Of a stretch of 6,041 nucleotides of DNA, positions 1 through 5,936 are shown one piece after another. The stretch is from the NCBI GenBank assembly GCA_012515455.1, contig JAAYYJ010000334.1, positions 1 to 6,041 of the forward strand, read 5' to 3'. Position 1 is the stretch's first letter, and every line of letters begins with the position of its first letter. The notes beneath the pieces were generated by a model that saw nothing but the letters and a program-made list of their open reading frames with translations, searched no databases and had not been told where the DNA came from. This stretch comes from Oligosphaeraceae bacterium. Its GTDB lineage: Bacteria > Verrucomicrobiota > Lentisphaeria > Oligosphaerales > Oligosphaeraceae. The position numbers were made by a program, and so were the translations under genes.

Positions 1-917
1 CAGTCAGCACACCCCGCGAGCAATATGACATCAGCCGTGACCCGGAGGTCTGCAAGCGCCAGTTCGACCGGCTGCTGCAGCATCTTAACACTGATTATCT
101 TGATATCGGGATGCTGTTCTTTATGGATACCGATCGCGATATCGAAGAAGTGACCGCCAATGGCATCCTCGATTATGCTCTGGGACTCAAACAGCAAGGC
201 GTGATCCGTCTCCTCGGCGCCAGCGTCCATAATCCCGCCACCGCGGCCCGGCTGGTGCGCCTGGGCGTGCTGGACCTGCTGATGTTCAGCATCAACCCGG
301 CTTTTGATCTGATGGAAGGCGCACATGACATCGCCGCCATCCTGGGGCAGGAATTCTCCCGCAGCATGCAGGCCGTCGATAGCGCCCGCGCGGATTTATA
401 CCGCCTGTGTGAAAGCCGGGGCGTATCCATCACGGTGATGAAGGCCCTGGGGGCCGGGAAGCTCCTGTCGGCCCAGCACACGCCCTTCAATCAGCCTCTG
501 ACCCCGGCGCAGTGCATTCATTATGCGCTCTCCCGCCCCGCAGTAGTCAGCGTCCTGGTCGGTTGCCAGAGTCGGGCCCAAGTACTGGCGGCCGCGGCTT
601 ATCCCGGCCTGCCTGAGGCCGAGAAGGACTATTCCACCGTCATTGCCAGCGTCAAGCGCGATTTCAAGGGCAGCTGCGTCTATTGCGGGCATTGCCAGCC
701 CTGCCCCCAGGGCATCGATATCGCAGCGGTTAACAAGTATCTCGACATTGCCCGGCTGTCGGAGCAGGATATCCCGCCGGGCATCGCAGCGCACTACCGC
801 GCTTTGGCCCGGCATGCGGGAGACTGCGTGTCCTGCGGGCATTGTGAAAAACGCTGCCCGTTCGGCACCCCGGTAATAAAGAATATGGCTCAGGCGGCAG
901 CGTTGTTCGGGCAGTAA
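1..917 (+). CDS. Aldo/keto reductase with C-terminal double 4Fe-4S ferredoxin domain (5' partial)
   Basis: The frame is open from base 3, so the gene starts before the window. The ATG at 111 is internal, because recognisable family sequence (STPREQYDIS, then LNTDYLDIGM) lies in frame upstream of it. The visible part is the second half of an aldo/keto reductase TIM barrel (IRLLGASVHNP, MFSINPAFDL, and SVLVGCQS late in the barrel). It is followed by a ferredoxin-like tail with two cysteine motifs: CVYCGHCQPCP (675-707) and CVSCGHCEKRCP (825-860), each able to bind a 4Fe-4S cluster. Family members are cytoplasmic oxidoreductases of poorly known substrate; the clusters suggest electron transfer to or from a ferredoxin-type partner. 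The Asp, Tyr and Lys of the catalytic tetrad would lie outside the window. At 117-119, where related proteins usually have the tetrad His (MIHYVD-like), this one has Phe (MLFFMD). It stands alone on this strand and ends at a terminator. The family call is strong; the substrate is unknown. Confidence 0.9.
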   Translation, partial: VSTPREQYDISRDPEVCKRQFDRLLQHLNTDYLDIGMLFFMDTDRDIEEVTANGILDYALGLKQQGVIRLLGASVHNPATAARLVRLGVLDLLMFSINPAFDLMEGAHDIAAILGQEFSRSMQAVDSARADLYRLCESRGVSITVMKALGAGKLLSAQHTPFNQPLTPAQCIHYALSRPAVVSVLVGCQSRAQVLAAAAYPGLPEAEKDYSTVIASVKRDFKGSCVYCGHCQPCPQGIDIAAVNKYLDIARLSEQDIPPGIAAHYRALARHAGDCVSCGHCEKRCPFGTPVIKNMAQAAALFGQ

Positions 918-941
918 GGTCTGGGCAGCAAGGTTTCGGGT

Positions 942-970
942 CGGGCGGTTCAGGCCGCCCGGTTTCTTTT
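942..970 (+). terminator. Intrinsic terminator of the aldo/keto reductase gene
   Basis: A 7-bp perfect GC stem, CGGGCGG (942-948) with CCGCCCG (955-961), closes a 6-base loop and is followed at 963-970 by TTTCTTTT. It lies 24 bases after the reductase stop codon in the correct orientation. The T tract and most of the stem overlap the last codons of the convergent transporter gene, whose stop codon falls in the loop. On the minus strand the hairpin is not followed by a T run, so it should act mainly in the + direction. Confidence 0.6.
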
Positions 971-1870
971 GATGGTCTGGCTGAGAGCCAACAGGATGAC
1001 CATCGTACCCGAAATCGTCCAGGCGTTCATCTGTTCACCTCTCCAGAGCCAGGCCATGATGCAGGCCAGTCCTGGTTTGAGGAAGAAGGTCATGGCGGCA
1101 ACGAAGGCGCTCATATACTTCAGGCCGATATAGTAGAGCAGATAGGGCAGGGTAGTGCCGAACAGCACAATATAGATCAGTTCCGGCCAGACTTTGGCGA
1201 TTTCGCCCAGATAATCCGTGGGCAGGCGCCCCAATGCCAAGGGCAAGGTGACCAGACTGCCGATCAGCGACGATGCCCCCATGAACACCATGGCGCCGTA
1301 TTTATGCACCCAGCGCCGGGTCAGGCAGACGCTGTAGGCGAAGCCCAGGGCCGACAGCGACATGGTCAGAATCGCCTTCAGGGTATCCAGGCTGGGGCTG
1401 CCTTTTTCGAAGATGAACAGTGAGACTCCCAGCAGGGCTAACAGCACCGCAGTCCATTTGTGGAATGACCACGGCTCGTGGTTCATAAAACGGGCAATCA
1501 CAATCGCGAAAACCGCGTTGGCGCTGAAGACCACGGCGGAAGAGGAGGCATTGCGGAACATAATGATCGCGGTATGGAACAGACTGATGCTCACCGCGAT
1601 GCCAAAAAAACCATTCAGCAGGAAGATTTTAGCATCCTGCCAGTGCAGCCGGTTGCCTTGGCGCAGGAAAGCCGGCAGGCCGCAACCCAGCAGTACCACT
1701 CCGGTCACGAAGAAGCGCAGGAAGACCATCAGGAAGGGCTCGATTTGCGCTCCTTTCCTGGCCACGTCTTTGCTGACAATCTCGATAGTGCTGAACAAAA
1801 TTACTGCACTGATCAGTGCGAGCATTCCCAGAACAACTGTATGTTTCCGGGCCGGGGCGTAGTCTGACAT
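950..1870 (-). CDS. EamA/DMT-superfamily transporter (10 predicted membrane helices)
   Basis: This 306-residue protein has the normal length and layout of the drug/metabolite transporter superfamily: two EamA repeats, about residues 12-155 and 165-300, each with around five hydrophobic helices. Family signatures visible are the first-helix region with a Glu-containing segment (FSTIEIVSKD, 26-35), NASSSAVVFSANAVFAIVIA (107-126) near the end of repeat one with the following NHEPWS, and the matching end of repeat two (FFLKPGLACIMAWLWRGE, 262-279). It sits in the cytoplasmic membrane. Members move amino acids, metabolites or drugs, usually outward, and the substrate cannot be read from sequence. 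The ATG start has a weak CAGG Shine-Dalgarno 6 bases upstream (1877-1880). It lies 113 bases downstream of mnmA on the same strand, so they may be cotranscribed, although a possible own promoter lies in the gap. Its last codons form part of the convergent gene's terminator. Confidence 0.88.
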   Translation of the reverse strand: MSDYAPARKHTVVLGMLALISAVILFSTIEIVSKDVARKGAQIEPFLMVFLRFFVTGVVLLGCGLPAFLRQGNRLHWQDAKIFLLNGFFGIAVSISLFHTAIIMFRNASSSAVVFSANAVFAIVIARFMNHEPWSFHKWTAVLLALLGVSLFIFEKGSPSLDTLKAILTMSLSALGFAYSVCLTRRWVHKYGAMVFMGASSLIGSLVTLPLALGRLPTDYLGEIAKVWPELIYIVLFGTTLPYLLYYIGLKYMSAFVAAMTFFLKPGLACIMAWLWRGEQMNAWTISGTMVILLALSQTIKRNRAA

Positions 1871-1945
1871 GGATAACCTGTATGTCTGCTGATAATTTTA
1901 AGGAACTCCGGTGCAGCCGGCGCGGCTTCTCCCGGGCAGTCGCAT

Positions 1946-1973
1946 AAGATAACTCCGAATAGCCAAATAGCAA
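1946..1973 (-). promoter_or_regulatory. Possible sigma70-type promoter for the DMT transporter
   Basis: Reading the minus strand, TTGCTA (1968-1973) and TATCTT (1946-1951) are separated by 16 bases, which resembles -35 and -10 boxes. They lie about 75 bases upstream of the transporter start and just after the mnmA stop codon. The match is partial and was found by eye. If real, the transporter is not solely dependent on mnmA transcription. The leader would include a small AGCCG/CGGCT hairpin (1915-1927). Confidence 0.28.
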
Positions 1974-1983
1974 GAGAGCGTCC

Positions 1984-3042
1984 CTAGCCGTTCTGGTCGG
2001 TTTCTGGTTCAATCCAGCCCGAAGCGAACACCTCTTCACCGCGATAGCAGACTGCCAGCTGCCCTGGGGTGACCGCACTGACCGGGTCTTTAAATTCCAG
2101 CCTGGCGCAACCGTTCCGGGTAGCGAAGATATCCGCGTCCCGGGCTTTCATGCGGTATCGCACCTGCGCCTGGCATTCACCGCCCTCTCCCAGCGGCGGC
2201 GGTGCCGGCAGCCAGTTCATACCCCGCAAGCGCACCTGCCGGGACAGCACTGCCTCGGCGTGAGTTACTATCACCAGATTATCCTGGATATTGATATGGG
2301 ATACGAACCAGGGACCGCCGCCCAAGCCAAGGCCCTGCCGCTGCCCGTAGGTATAGCGGAACGCCCCGTTATGACGTCCCAGCTTCCGTCCTGACTCGTC
2401 CATAATCCATCCTTCCCGCTGCAGCTCCGGGTGGCGGCCTGTAACCAGGGCGGCGAAATCTCCGTCCGGCAGGAAGCACAAGTCCTGGCTCTCGCCTTCG
2501 CTTTCCGGGACCAGCTGCCGGGCTTTGGCCTGCCGGACCACATCTTCCTTGCGCCATTCCCCGAGCGGGAAGCAGATTTTGCCCAGCTGTTCCTGCGACA
2601 GCTGGGCCAGGAAATAGCTCTGTTCCTTGGCTGCATCGATGCCGCGCAGCAGGCGCACGCTGCCGTCGGCGGTTGTTTTCAGTCGGGCGTAATGTCCGGT
2701 CGCCAGCAGGTCGCAGCCGGAGTCCAGAATCGCCTGCCCCATCAGCCCGAATTTCAGGTCGCGATTGCAGAGCACGCAGGGTGAGGGTGTGAAGCCCCGG
2801 GCATAGCTTTCCACGAAGGGTGCCAGGACCAATTGTTCGAAACGGTCCTGCAGTTCCAGGACCTGGAACGGGATATCGAGTTTTTCCGCTACCCGGCGGC
2901 CTTTAGCGACGGCGGCGCTGTTGCCCTGCAGACGCATGGTGAATGCGTGCACGTCGCAGCCTTGCTGCTTCAGCAAAAATGCGGCGAAGCTGCTGTCTGC
3001 TCCGCCTGACAGTCCGATGCCGATTGTAAGCTTTTTAGTCAT
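1984..3042 (-). CDS. mnmA: tRNA-specific 2-thiouridylase MnmA (CxxC type)
   Basis: MnmA activates C2 of the wobble uridine U34 of tRNA Lys, Glu and Gln with ATP and inserts sulfur to give s2U; it acts in the cytoplasm. The 352-residue length is usual for the family. Visible motifs in order are: PP-loop SGGADSS (12-18, usually SGGVDSS); TPSPCVLCNRDLKFG (85-99), with C89 and C92; LLATGHYARL (112-121); KEQSYFL (139-145); ESQDLCFLPDGDF (184-196), with C189 as the probable persulfide cysteine; LGRHNGAFRYTYGQRQGLG (221-239); and a C-terminal beta-barrel ending in CYRGEEVFASGWI. The CVLC form differs from the DxxC form of E. coli MnmA and resembles the three-cysteine arrangement proposed to hold an iron-sulfur cluster. 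The ATG start gives a PP-loop close to the N-terminus as in homologues, but no clear Shine-Dalgarno precedes it. It is divergent from the lipoprotein gene and upstream of the transporter. Confidence 0.92.
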   Translation of the reverse strand: MTKKLTIGIGLSGGADSSFAAFLLKQQGCDVHAFTMRLQGNSAAVAKGRRVAEKLDIPFQVLELQDRFEQLVLAPFVESYARGFTPSPCVLCNRDLKFGLMGQAILDSGCDLLATGHYARLKTTADGSVRLLRGIDAAKEQSYFLAQLSQEQLGKICFPLGEWRKEDVVRQAKARQLVPESEGESQDLCFLPDGDFAALVTGRHPELQREGWIMDESGRKLGRHNGAFRYTYGQRQGLGLGGGPWFVSHINIQDNLVIVTHAEAVLSRQVRLRGMNWLPAPPPLGEGGECQAQVRYRMKARDADIFATRNGCARLEFKDPVSAVTPGQLAVCYRGEEVFASGWIEPETDQNG

Positions 3043-3080
3043 AGTACTGCAGGAATGACACGCGCTTTGGGTCGTTGTGG

Positions 3081-3135
3081 GGGGGCAGTGCAGAAGTCCC
3101 CTTTGTGCTGCTGGTGCCGCGTCGCTTCTGCCCCC
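3081..3135. repeat. Two overlapping, mutually exclusive inverted repeats in the divergent spacer
   Basis: GGGGGCAG (3081-3088) is a perfect 8-bp complement of CTGCCCCC (3128-3135). GCAGAAG (3090-3096) is a perfect 7-bp complement of CTTCTGC (3125-3131). The two right arms share 3128-3131, so only one stem can form fully at a time. A further small stem, GGGG (3082-3085) with CCCC (3098-3101), is possible. The element lies between divergent mnmA and the lipoprotein gene and would be in the 5' leader of either if transcription starts on the far side. No T run follows closely, so it does not look like a terminator. The rest of the spacer (3043-3206) shows no promoter I can support. Confidence 0.35.
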
Positions 3136-3206
3136 GTCGGTTGCAGGAGGGTGCTTTTTTGGGCTCTGACTGGCAGTTCAAAAAGTTTGCGTTATCTTAA
3201 GGCAAT

Positions 3207-3887
3207 ATGCATACTATAACTTCCTTCCCGAAAAAAGCTCTCCCAGGTCAGGTTCCGGGTCTGAAAACCCTGCTGCTGCTGCTGGGCGTCAGCCTGTTGA
3301 GCGGCTGCCTGACTTTCCGTCAGACTCTGGTCTTCCAAAAAGATTCGACCTGCATTGCCACCTATGACTACACCCTGCCCCGGGAATATGCCCCCATGCT
3401 GCGGGAGGGCCTCCGGGTGCTGGGAGAACTTGACGGCGGCGCTCCCCTGAGCCTGTTCCTGGATGAAGCAGCCGCGACAGAATATTTCACCGCCCGCGGC
3501 CTGGAGCTGCGGCAGTACCGGCAGAGCCAGAATGGTCCTGATCTGCAGGTGCAGATCATCGTTCTGGCCCGGAACGTCCCGCAGGCGATGGCCAGCGGTG
3601 CTTTCGGGACTCTCAGATTGAACAAGGATGTGCTGGGCGACTGGCATCTGAGCGGCCCTCTGGCTGCGCTGCCTGAGGGCTTGGACCAGGCCGAGCTGGC
3701 CCGCTGGCAGAAGCTTTGCCAGGGCAGCAGCGTGTCGCTGGCCGTGACCACGCCGACCGCAGTTATCCGCAGCAATGGCCGGAATACCGCCTTCAATCAG
3801 GTCGTGTGGGAATATGCCTGGCCGGCTAGCGCGGAGGCCAGCTCGCTGTTCCAACCCGCCCCGGCCCAAGTGGAGGTCACCTGGTGA
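3207..3887 (+). CDS. Lipoprotein of unknown function, first gene of the MoxR cluster
   Basis: I do not recognise this 226-residue protein by family. The N-terminus carries a type II (lipoprotein) signal: basic residues K9, K10 and K20, a leucine-rich core (21-31) and a lipobox LSGC with the acylated cysteine at C34. Position +2 is Leu rather than Asp, which in enterobacteria favours the outer membrane. The mature part (about 190 residues) has no further membrane segment. Its C-terminal third reads as beta-rich, with a Pro...SNGR...VVWEYAW pattern (183-205) of a kind recurring in small envelope lipoproteins. The start ATG has TAAGG only 4 bases upstream (3198-3202), a short spacing; no other good in-frame start precedes the signal. 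Its stop overlaps the start of the PNP-like gene, so the two are probably translationally coupled. Five consecutive CTG codons (3270-3284) encode part of the hydrophobic core. Confidence 0.8.
   Translation: MHTITSFPKKALPGQVPGLKTLLLLLGVSLLSGCLTFRQTLVFQKDSTCIATYDYTLPREYAPMLREGLRVLGELDGGAPLSLFLDEAAATEYFTARGLELRQYRQSQNGPDLQVQIIVLARNVPQAMASGAFGTLRLNKDVLGDWHLSGPLAALPEGLDQAELARWQKLCQGSSVSLAVTTPTAVIRSNGRNTAFNQVVWEYAWPASAEASSLFQPAPAQVEVTW
3872..3876 (+). promoter_or_regulatory. Ribosome binding site GGAGG for the PNP-like gene, inside the lipoprotein gene
   Basis: GGAGG lies within the last codons of the lipoprotein gene. It is 7 bases before a GTG (3884) and 10 before an ATG (3887), which sit in the run GTGATG overlapping the lipoprotein stop TGA (3885-3887). 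Spacing slightly favours GTG and codon preference favours ATG. Either way the arrangement implies translational coupling. Confidence 0.7.
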
Positions 3888-4852
3888 TGCACTGCCCGCC
3901 GGCTCAATTAAGCGGAGCAGCGCTGGAACGGGCGGCAGGCTGCCTGGAAGAGGCATTCCCGGATTGCCGGCAGGGGGCATTTTTCCTCCAGTTCGGTCCC
4001 GGTTTTGAGGTCGAGGGGCTGTTCAGCACGGCACCGTCCTGCCTGCCCCTGGCCGTCTTGCCGGACATGCCTCAGCAGCATACCCCGGACCGGCAGCTGC
4101 CGCAACTGCTTTGGGGGCCGTGCCAGGGGATTAAGATTCTGGTTCTGCAGGGTCATCGTCATCCCGGTGAGGGCCTGGGCGTGTATCCCTGCCTGCTGCC
4201 GCTGGCAGCGGCCTGGAAGCTCGGTCTGCGCCGGCAGATTTTTATTGACAGCTGCATCAGTCTTAAGCCGGAACTGAAGGCCGGCAGCTGGGCTGTGCTG
4301 ACTGATTTTCTGAACGGGTATTCCGGTTCTCCTCTGGACGGTCTGGCAGAGCTTCTGCCCGATCCTTATCCGGACTTAAGCACTGCCCTGGCCCAGGAGC
4401 TGAATTCCGAGCTGGTCAATGCCCTGGACGCGGTCGGGATTTCCCCGAAGCTCTGTACTTATCAGGCCCAGCCCGGCTTCCATATCTGCACCCGTGCGGA
4501 GGCGGAACTGGCCCGCACCCACGGCGCCGAGATCCTGGGGTCTGACCTGGTGCTGGAAATCATCACTGCGCATGCCTTCGGCTGCCAGGTGGCCGCAATG
4601 GCCCTGGTGGGGGCTCAGAATGCTGGCCTGTCCAGCCGCAGAATCCAGCGGCAGGACATCCTGGAGACCTGCCGCTTCTGCTCACGCGATTTCCTGCGCG
4701 GTCTGGCCCTGGCCCTGAACAACATCGCCGGGCAGGGCAGTCCGTCACTGCAGGCGAATTTGCCTGCTGCCACTGCAGATGAGTTAATACAGGCCAGCAT
4801 CACCTACAAGAGCGATAAAAAGCATCCGCTGCAGCCGCTGTTCCGGCCCTGA
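3884..4852 (+). CDS. Divergent purine nucleoside phosphorylase-like protein, active site probably degraded
   Basis: This is a 322-residue protein (numbered from GTG 3884; ATG 3887 is the alternative start). Its centre follows the order of trimeric purine nucleoside phosphorylases: LVLQGHRHPGEG (86-97) matches the QGRFHxYEG phosphate loop; IDSCISLKPELKAGSW (121-136) matches the NAAGGLNP.F..GD region; GYSGSPLDG (145-153) matches the GxSGxNPLxG loop; YQAQPGFHICTRAE (193-206) matches the GPSFETxAE purine loop; GAEILGSDLVLE (214-225) matches GADAVGMSTVPE. Compared with human PNP by eye, key residues differ: R84 is H91, Y88 is G95, E201 is C202, M219/S220 are S220/D221, and N243 is A244; H86 is kept as H93. 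The N-terminal GSGLG loop is replaced by FGPGF. Canonical phosphorolysis is therefore unlikely, and a pseudoenzyme or altered specificity is inferred. It has no signal peptide, so it is cytoplasmic. It has many cysteines. It is coupled to the lipoprotein gene upstream and followed by moxR after 44 bases. Fold assignment is moderately sure; function is unknown. Confidence 0.75.
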   Translation: MMHCPPAQLSGAALERAAGCLEEAFPDCRQGAFFLQFGPGFEVEGLFSTAPSCLPLAVLPDMPQQHTPDRQLPQLLWGPCQGIKILVLQGHRHPGEGLGVYPCLLPLAAAWKLGLRRQIFIDSCISLKPELKAGSWAVLTDFLNGYSGSPLDGLAELLPDPYPDLSTALAQELNSELVNALDAVGISPKLCTYQAQPGFHICTRAEAELARTHGAEILGSDLVLEIITAHAFGCQVAAMALVGAQNAGLSSRRIQRQDILETCRFCSRDFLRGLALALNNIAGQGSPSLQANLPAATADELIQASITYKSDKKHPLQPLFRP

Positions 4853-4854
4853 AG

Positions 4855-4880
4855 CGCTTGCCTGTCTGCAACGTTTTTTT
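4855..4880 (+). terminator. Weak terminator or attenuator-like hairpin before moxR
   Basis: CGCTTGC (4855-4861) can pair with GCAACG (4868-4873), giving 6 base pairs with one bulged C around a 6-base loop. It is followed directly by seven T (4874-4880). It lies between the PNP-like stop and the moxR Shine-Dalgarno. The stem is short, so partial termination is more plausible than a full stop. It would lower moxR expression relative to the upstream genes, or it may be chance. Confidence 0.35.
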
Positions 4881-4884
4881 CAGC

Positions 4885-4889
4885 AAGGA
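4885..4889 (+). promoter_or_regulatory. Ribosome binding site AAGGA that fixes the moxR start
   Basis: AAGGA lies 7 bases before ATG 4897. A TTG in frame at 4858 would add 13 residues, but it has no Shine-Dalgarno and lies inside the hairpin at 4855-4873, so the ATG is the better start. Confidence 0.75.
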
Positions 4890-4896
4890 CAACGGG

Positions 4897-5934
4897 ATGT
4901 CAGAAGAACGCTTGCTTACGCCGCAAGAACTCCTGCCCAGCCAGGACCTCGCCCTGCGGATTTTAGCCGAACTGGATGCGCTGTTGCTGGGCCAGGAAAC
5001 AGTGCACCGGCTGCTGCTGATCGCTATCCTCAGCCGCGGGAATATGCTTCTGGAGGGCTTGCCCGGGGTGGGCAAGACCGCGTTGATCAAGGCCCTGGCA
5101 CAACTCCTGCAGCTGGAATTCAAGCGCATTCAATTCACGCCCGACCTGCTGCCCAGTGATATTTTAGGCGGCAGCATCCTGCAGGTGCTGCCCTCCGGCG
5201 AGCGGCAGATGCTCTTCCAGCCCGGCGCCATTTTTGCCAATCTCGTGCTGGCGGATGAAATCAACCGCGCCTCGCCCAAGACGCAGTCCGCGATGCTGGA
5301 GGCGATGCAGGAGCGCAGCGTGACGCTGCTGGGGGAAACCAGACCCCTGCCTGAGCCGTTTTTTGTCCTGGCCTCGCAGAATCCGATTGAGCTGGAAGGC
5401 ACTTATCCGATCCCCGAAGCCCAGCTGGACCGGTTTTTATTCAAGCTCCAGGTCGGCTCGGTGGATGCAGACGTCCTGACCCGGATCATCACCAGGGGGC
5501 GGCGGGGTGAGCTCCCGCAGCCGGGCTGGCGCTTGAGCCGGCCGGAACTGACGCAGCTGTTCGCAGTCATGGACCGGATTTACCTCAGCGGGCCGGTCGC
5601 CGCGTATATCGGGCGGCTGGTCGCCGCCAGCCATCCTGATGCCCCTTCTCCGCTCGCAGAAGTGACCCGCTATGTGACTTATGGCGCTTCGCCCCGGGCG
5701 GCCATCGGGCTGGCCGAGGCCGCCCGGGCCGCTGCGTTGCTGTGCGGTCGGCCCGCCGTCGGTTTCGAGGATGTCAGGATGGTCGCGCCGGCGGTACTCA
5801 ACCACCGCATCATCTTAAATTACCAGGCCCGCTTGGATAAAATCAGCACTGCTGACATTACCGCCGGGCTGCTGGCTAAAATAGATCCGGCGGGCATCGA
5901 ATGGCCGCCGGAGCTGGGTCCTGGCAGGAGCTGA
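4897..5934 (+). CDS. MoxR-family AAA+ ATPase
   Basis: This 345-residue protein matches the MoxR family (AAA_3 plus lid domain) in length and in every key motif. Residues are numbered from ATG 4897: Walker A GLPGVGKT (54-61); LLPSDILGG (84-92); Walker B LVLADE (116-121), running into EINRASPKTQSAMLEAMQER (121-140); sensor 1 SQNP (160-163); EGTYPIPEAQLDRFLF (167-182) with the probable arginine finger R179; and sensor 2 GASPRA (263-268) with R267. The lid domain continues to VLNHRI (300-305). No catalytic residue is missing, so an active ATPase is expected. MoxR proteins are cytoplasmic hexameric chaperone-like ATPases that act on partner proteins, often VWA-domain or envelope proteins encoded nearby. 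Here the preceding genes encode a PNP-like protein and a lipoprotein. The next gene, 2 bases on, encodes an exported protein rather than the more usual DUF58 protein. The target is unknown. Confidence 0.95.
   Translation: MSEERLLTPQELLPSQDLALRILAELDALLLGQETVHRLLLIAILSRGNMLLEGLPGVGKTALIKALAQLLQLEFKRIQFTPDLLPSDILGGSILQVLPSGERQMLFQPGAIFANLVLADEINRASPKTQSAMLEAMQERSVTLLGETRPLPEPFFVLASQNPIELEGTYPIPEAQLDRFLFKLQVGSVDADVLTRIITRGRRGELPQPGWRLSRPELTQLFAVMDRIYLSGPVAAYIGRLVAASHPDAPSPLAEVTRYVTYGASPRAAIGLAEAARAAALLCGRPAVGFEDVRMVAPAVLNHRIILNYQARLDKISTADITAGLLAKIDPAGIEWPPELGPGRS
5926..5930 (+). promoter_or_regulatory. Ribosome binding site AGGAG for the exported protein after moxR
   Basis: AGGAG overlaps the last codons of moxR and lies 6 bases before ATG 5937, an ideal spacing. 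It supports a real coupled gene there even though only its first 35 codons are in the window. Confidence 0.8.
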
Positions 5935-5936
5935 TT

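Noticed and set aside
1915..1927. AGCCG/CGGCT hairpin as a terminator for mnmA
   Set aside because: The stem is only 5 bp with a 3-base loop, and no T run follows on the minus strand.
1904..1957. Direct repeat AACTCCG (1904-1910 and 1951-1957) between mnmA and the transporter
   Set aside because: Seven bases repeated twice at 47-base spacing is close to chance and matches no known operator.
1629..2078. 149-codon minus-strand frame bridging the mnmA end and transporter start
   Set aside because: It overlaps both real genes in another frame, is Arg-rich and shows no ribosome site or family motif.
3187..3220. Promoter-like boxes TTGCGT (3187-3192) and TATAAC or TACTAT (3212-3220)
   Set aside because: Transcription would begin after the lipoprotein ATG and leave no alternative start before the signal peptide; the spacing is also poor.
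3192..3980. 262-codon minus-strand open frame opposite the lipoprotein and PNP-like genes
   Set aside because: It is antisense to two well-supported genes, its product is low-complexity and rich in Gln, Ala and Pro, and it has no domain motif; it is a GC-driven shadow frame.
4858..4896. TTG start adding 13 residues to MoxR
   Set aside because: It has no Shine-Dalgarno and lies inside a hairpin; ATG 4897 has AAGGA at ideal spacing and gives the usual MoxR N-terminus.
3884..5934. Antiphage system with a PNP-type ATP-cleaving effector, as in Detocs
   Set aside because: Those effectors need an active nucleosidase pocket and two-component-like partners; here pocket residues look lost and no such partners are present. 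Resemblance at fold level only.
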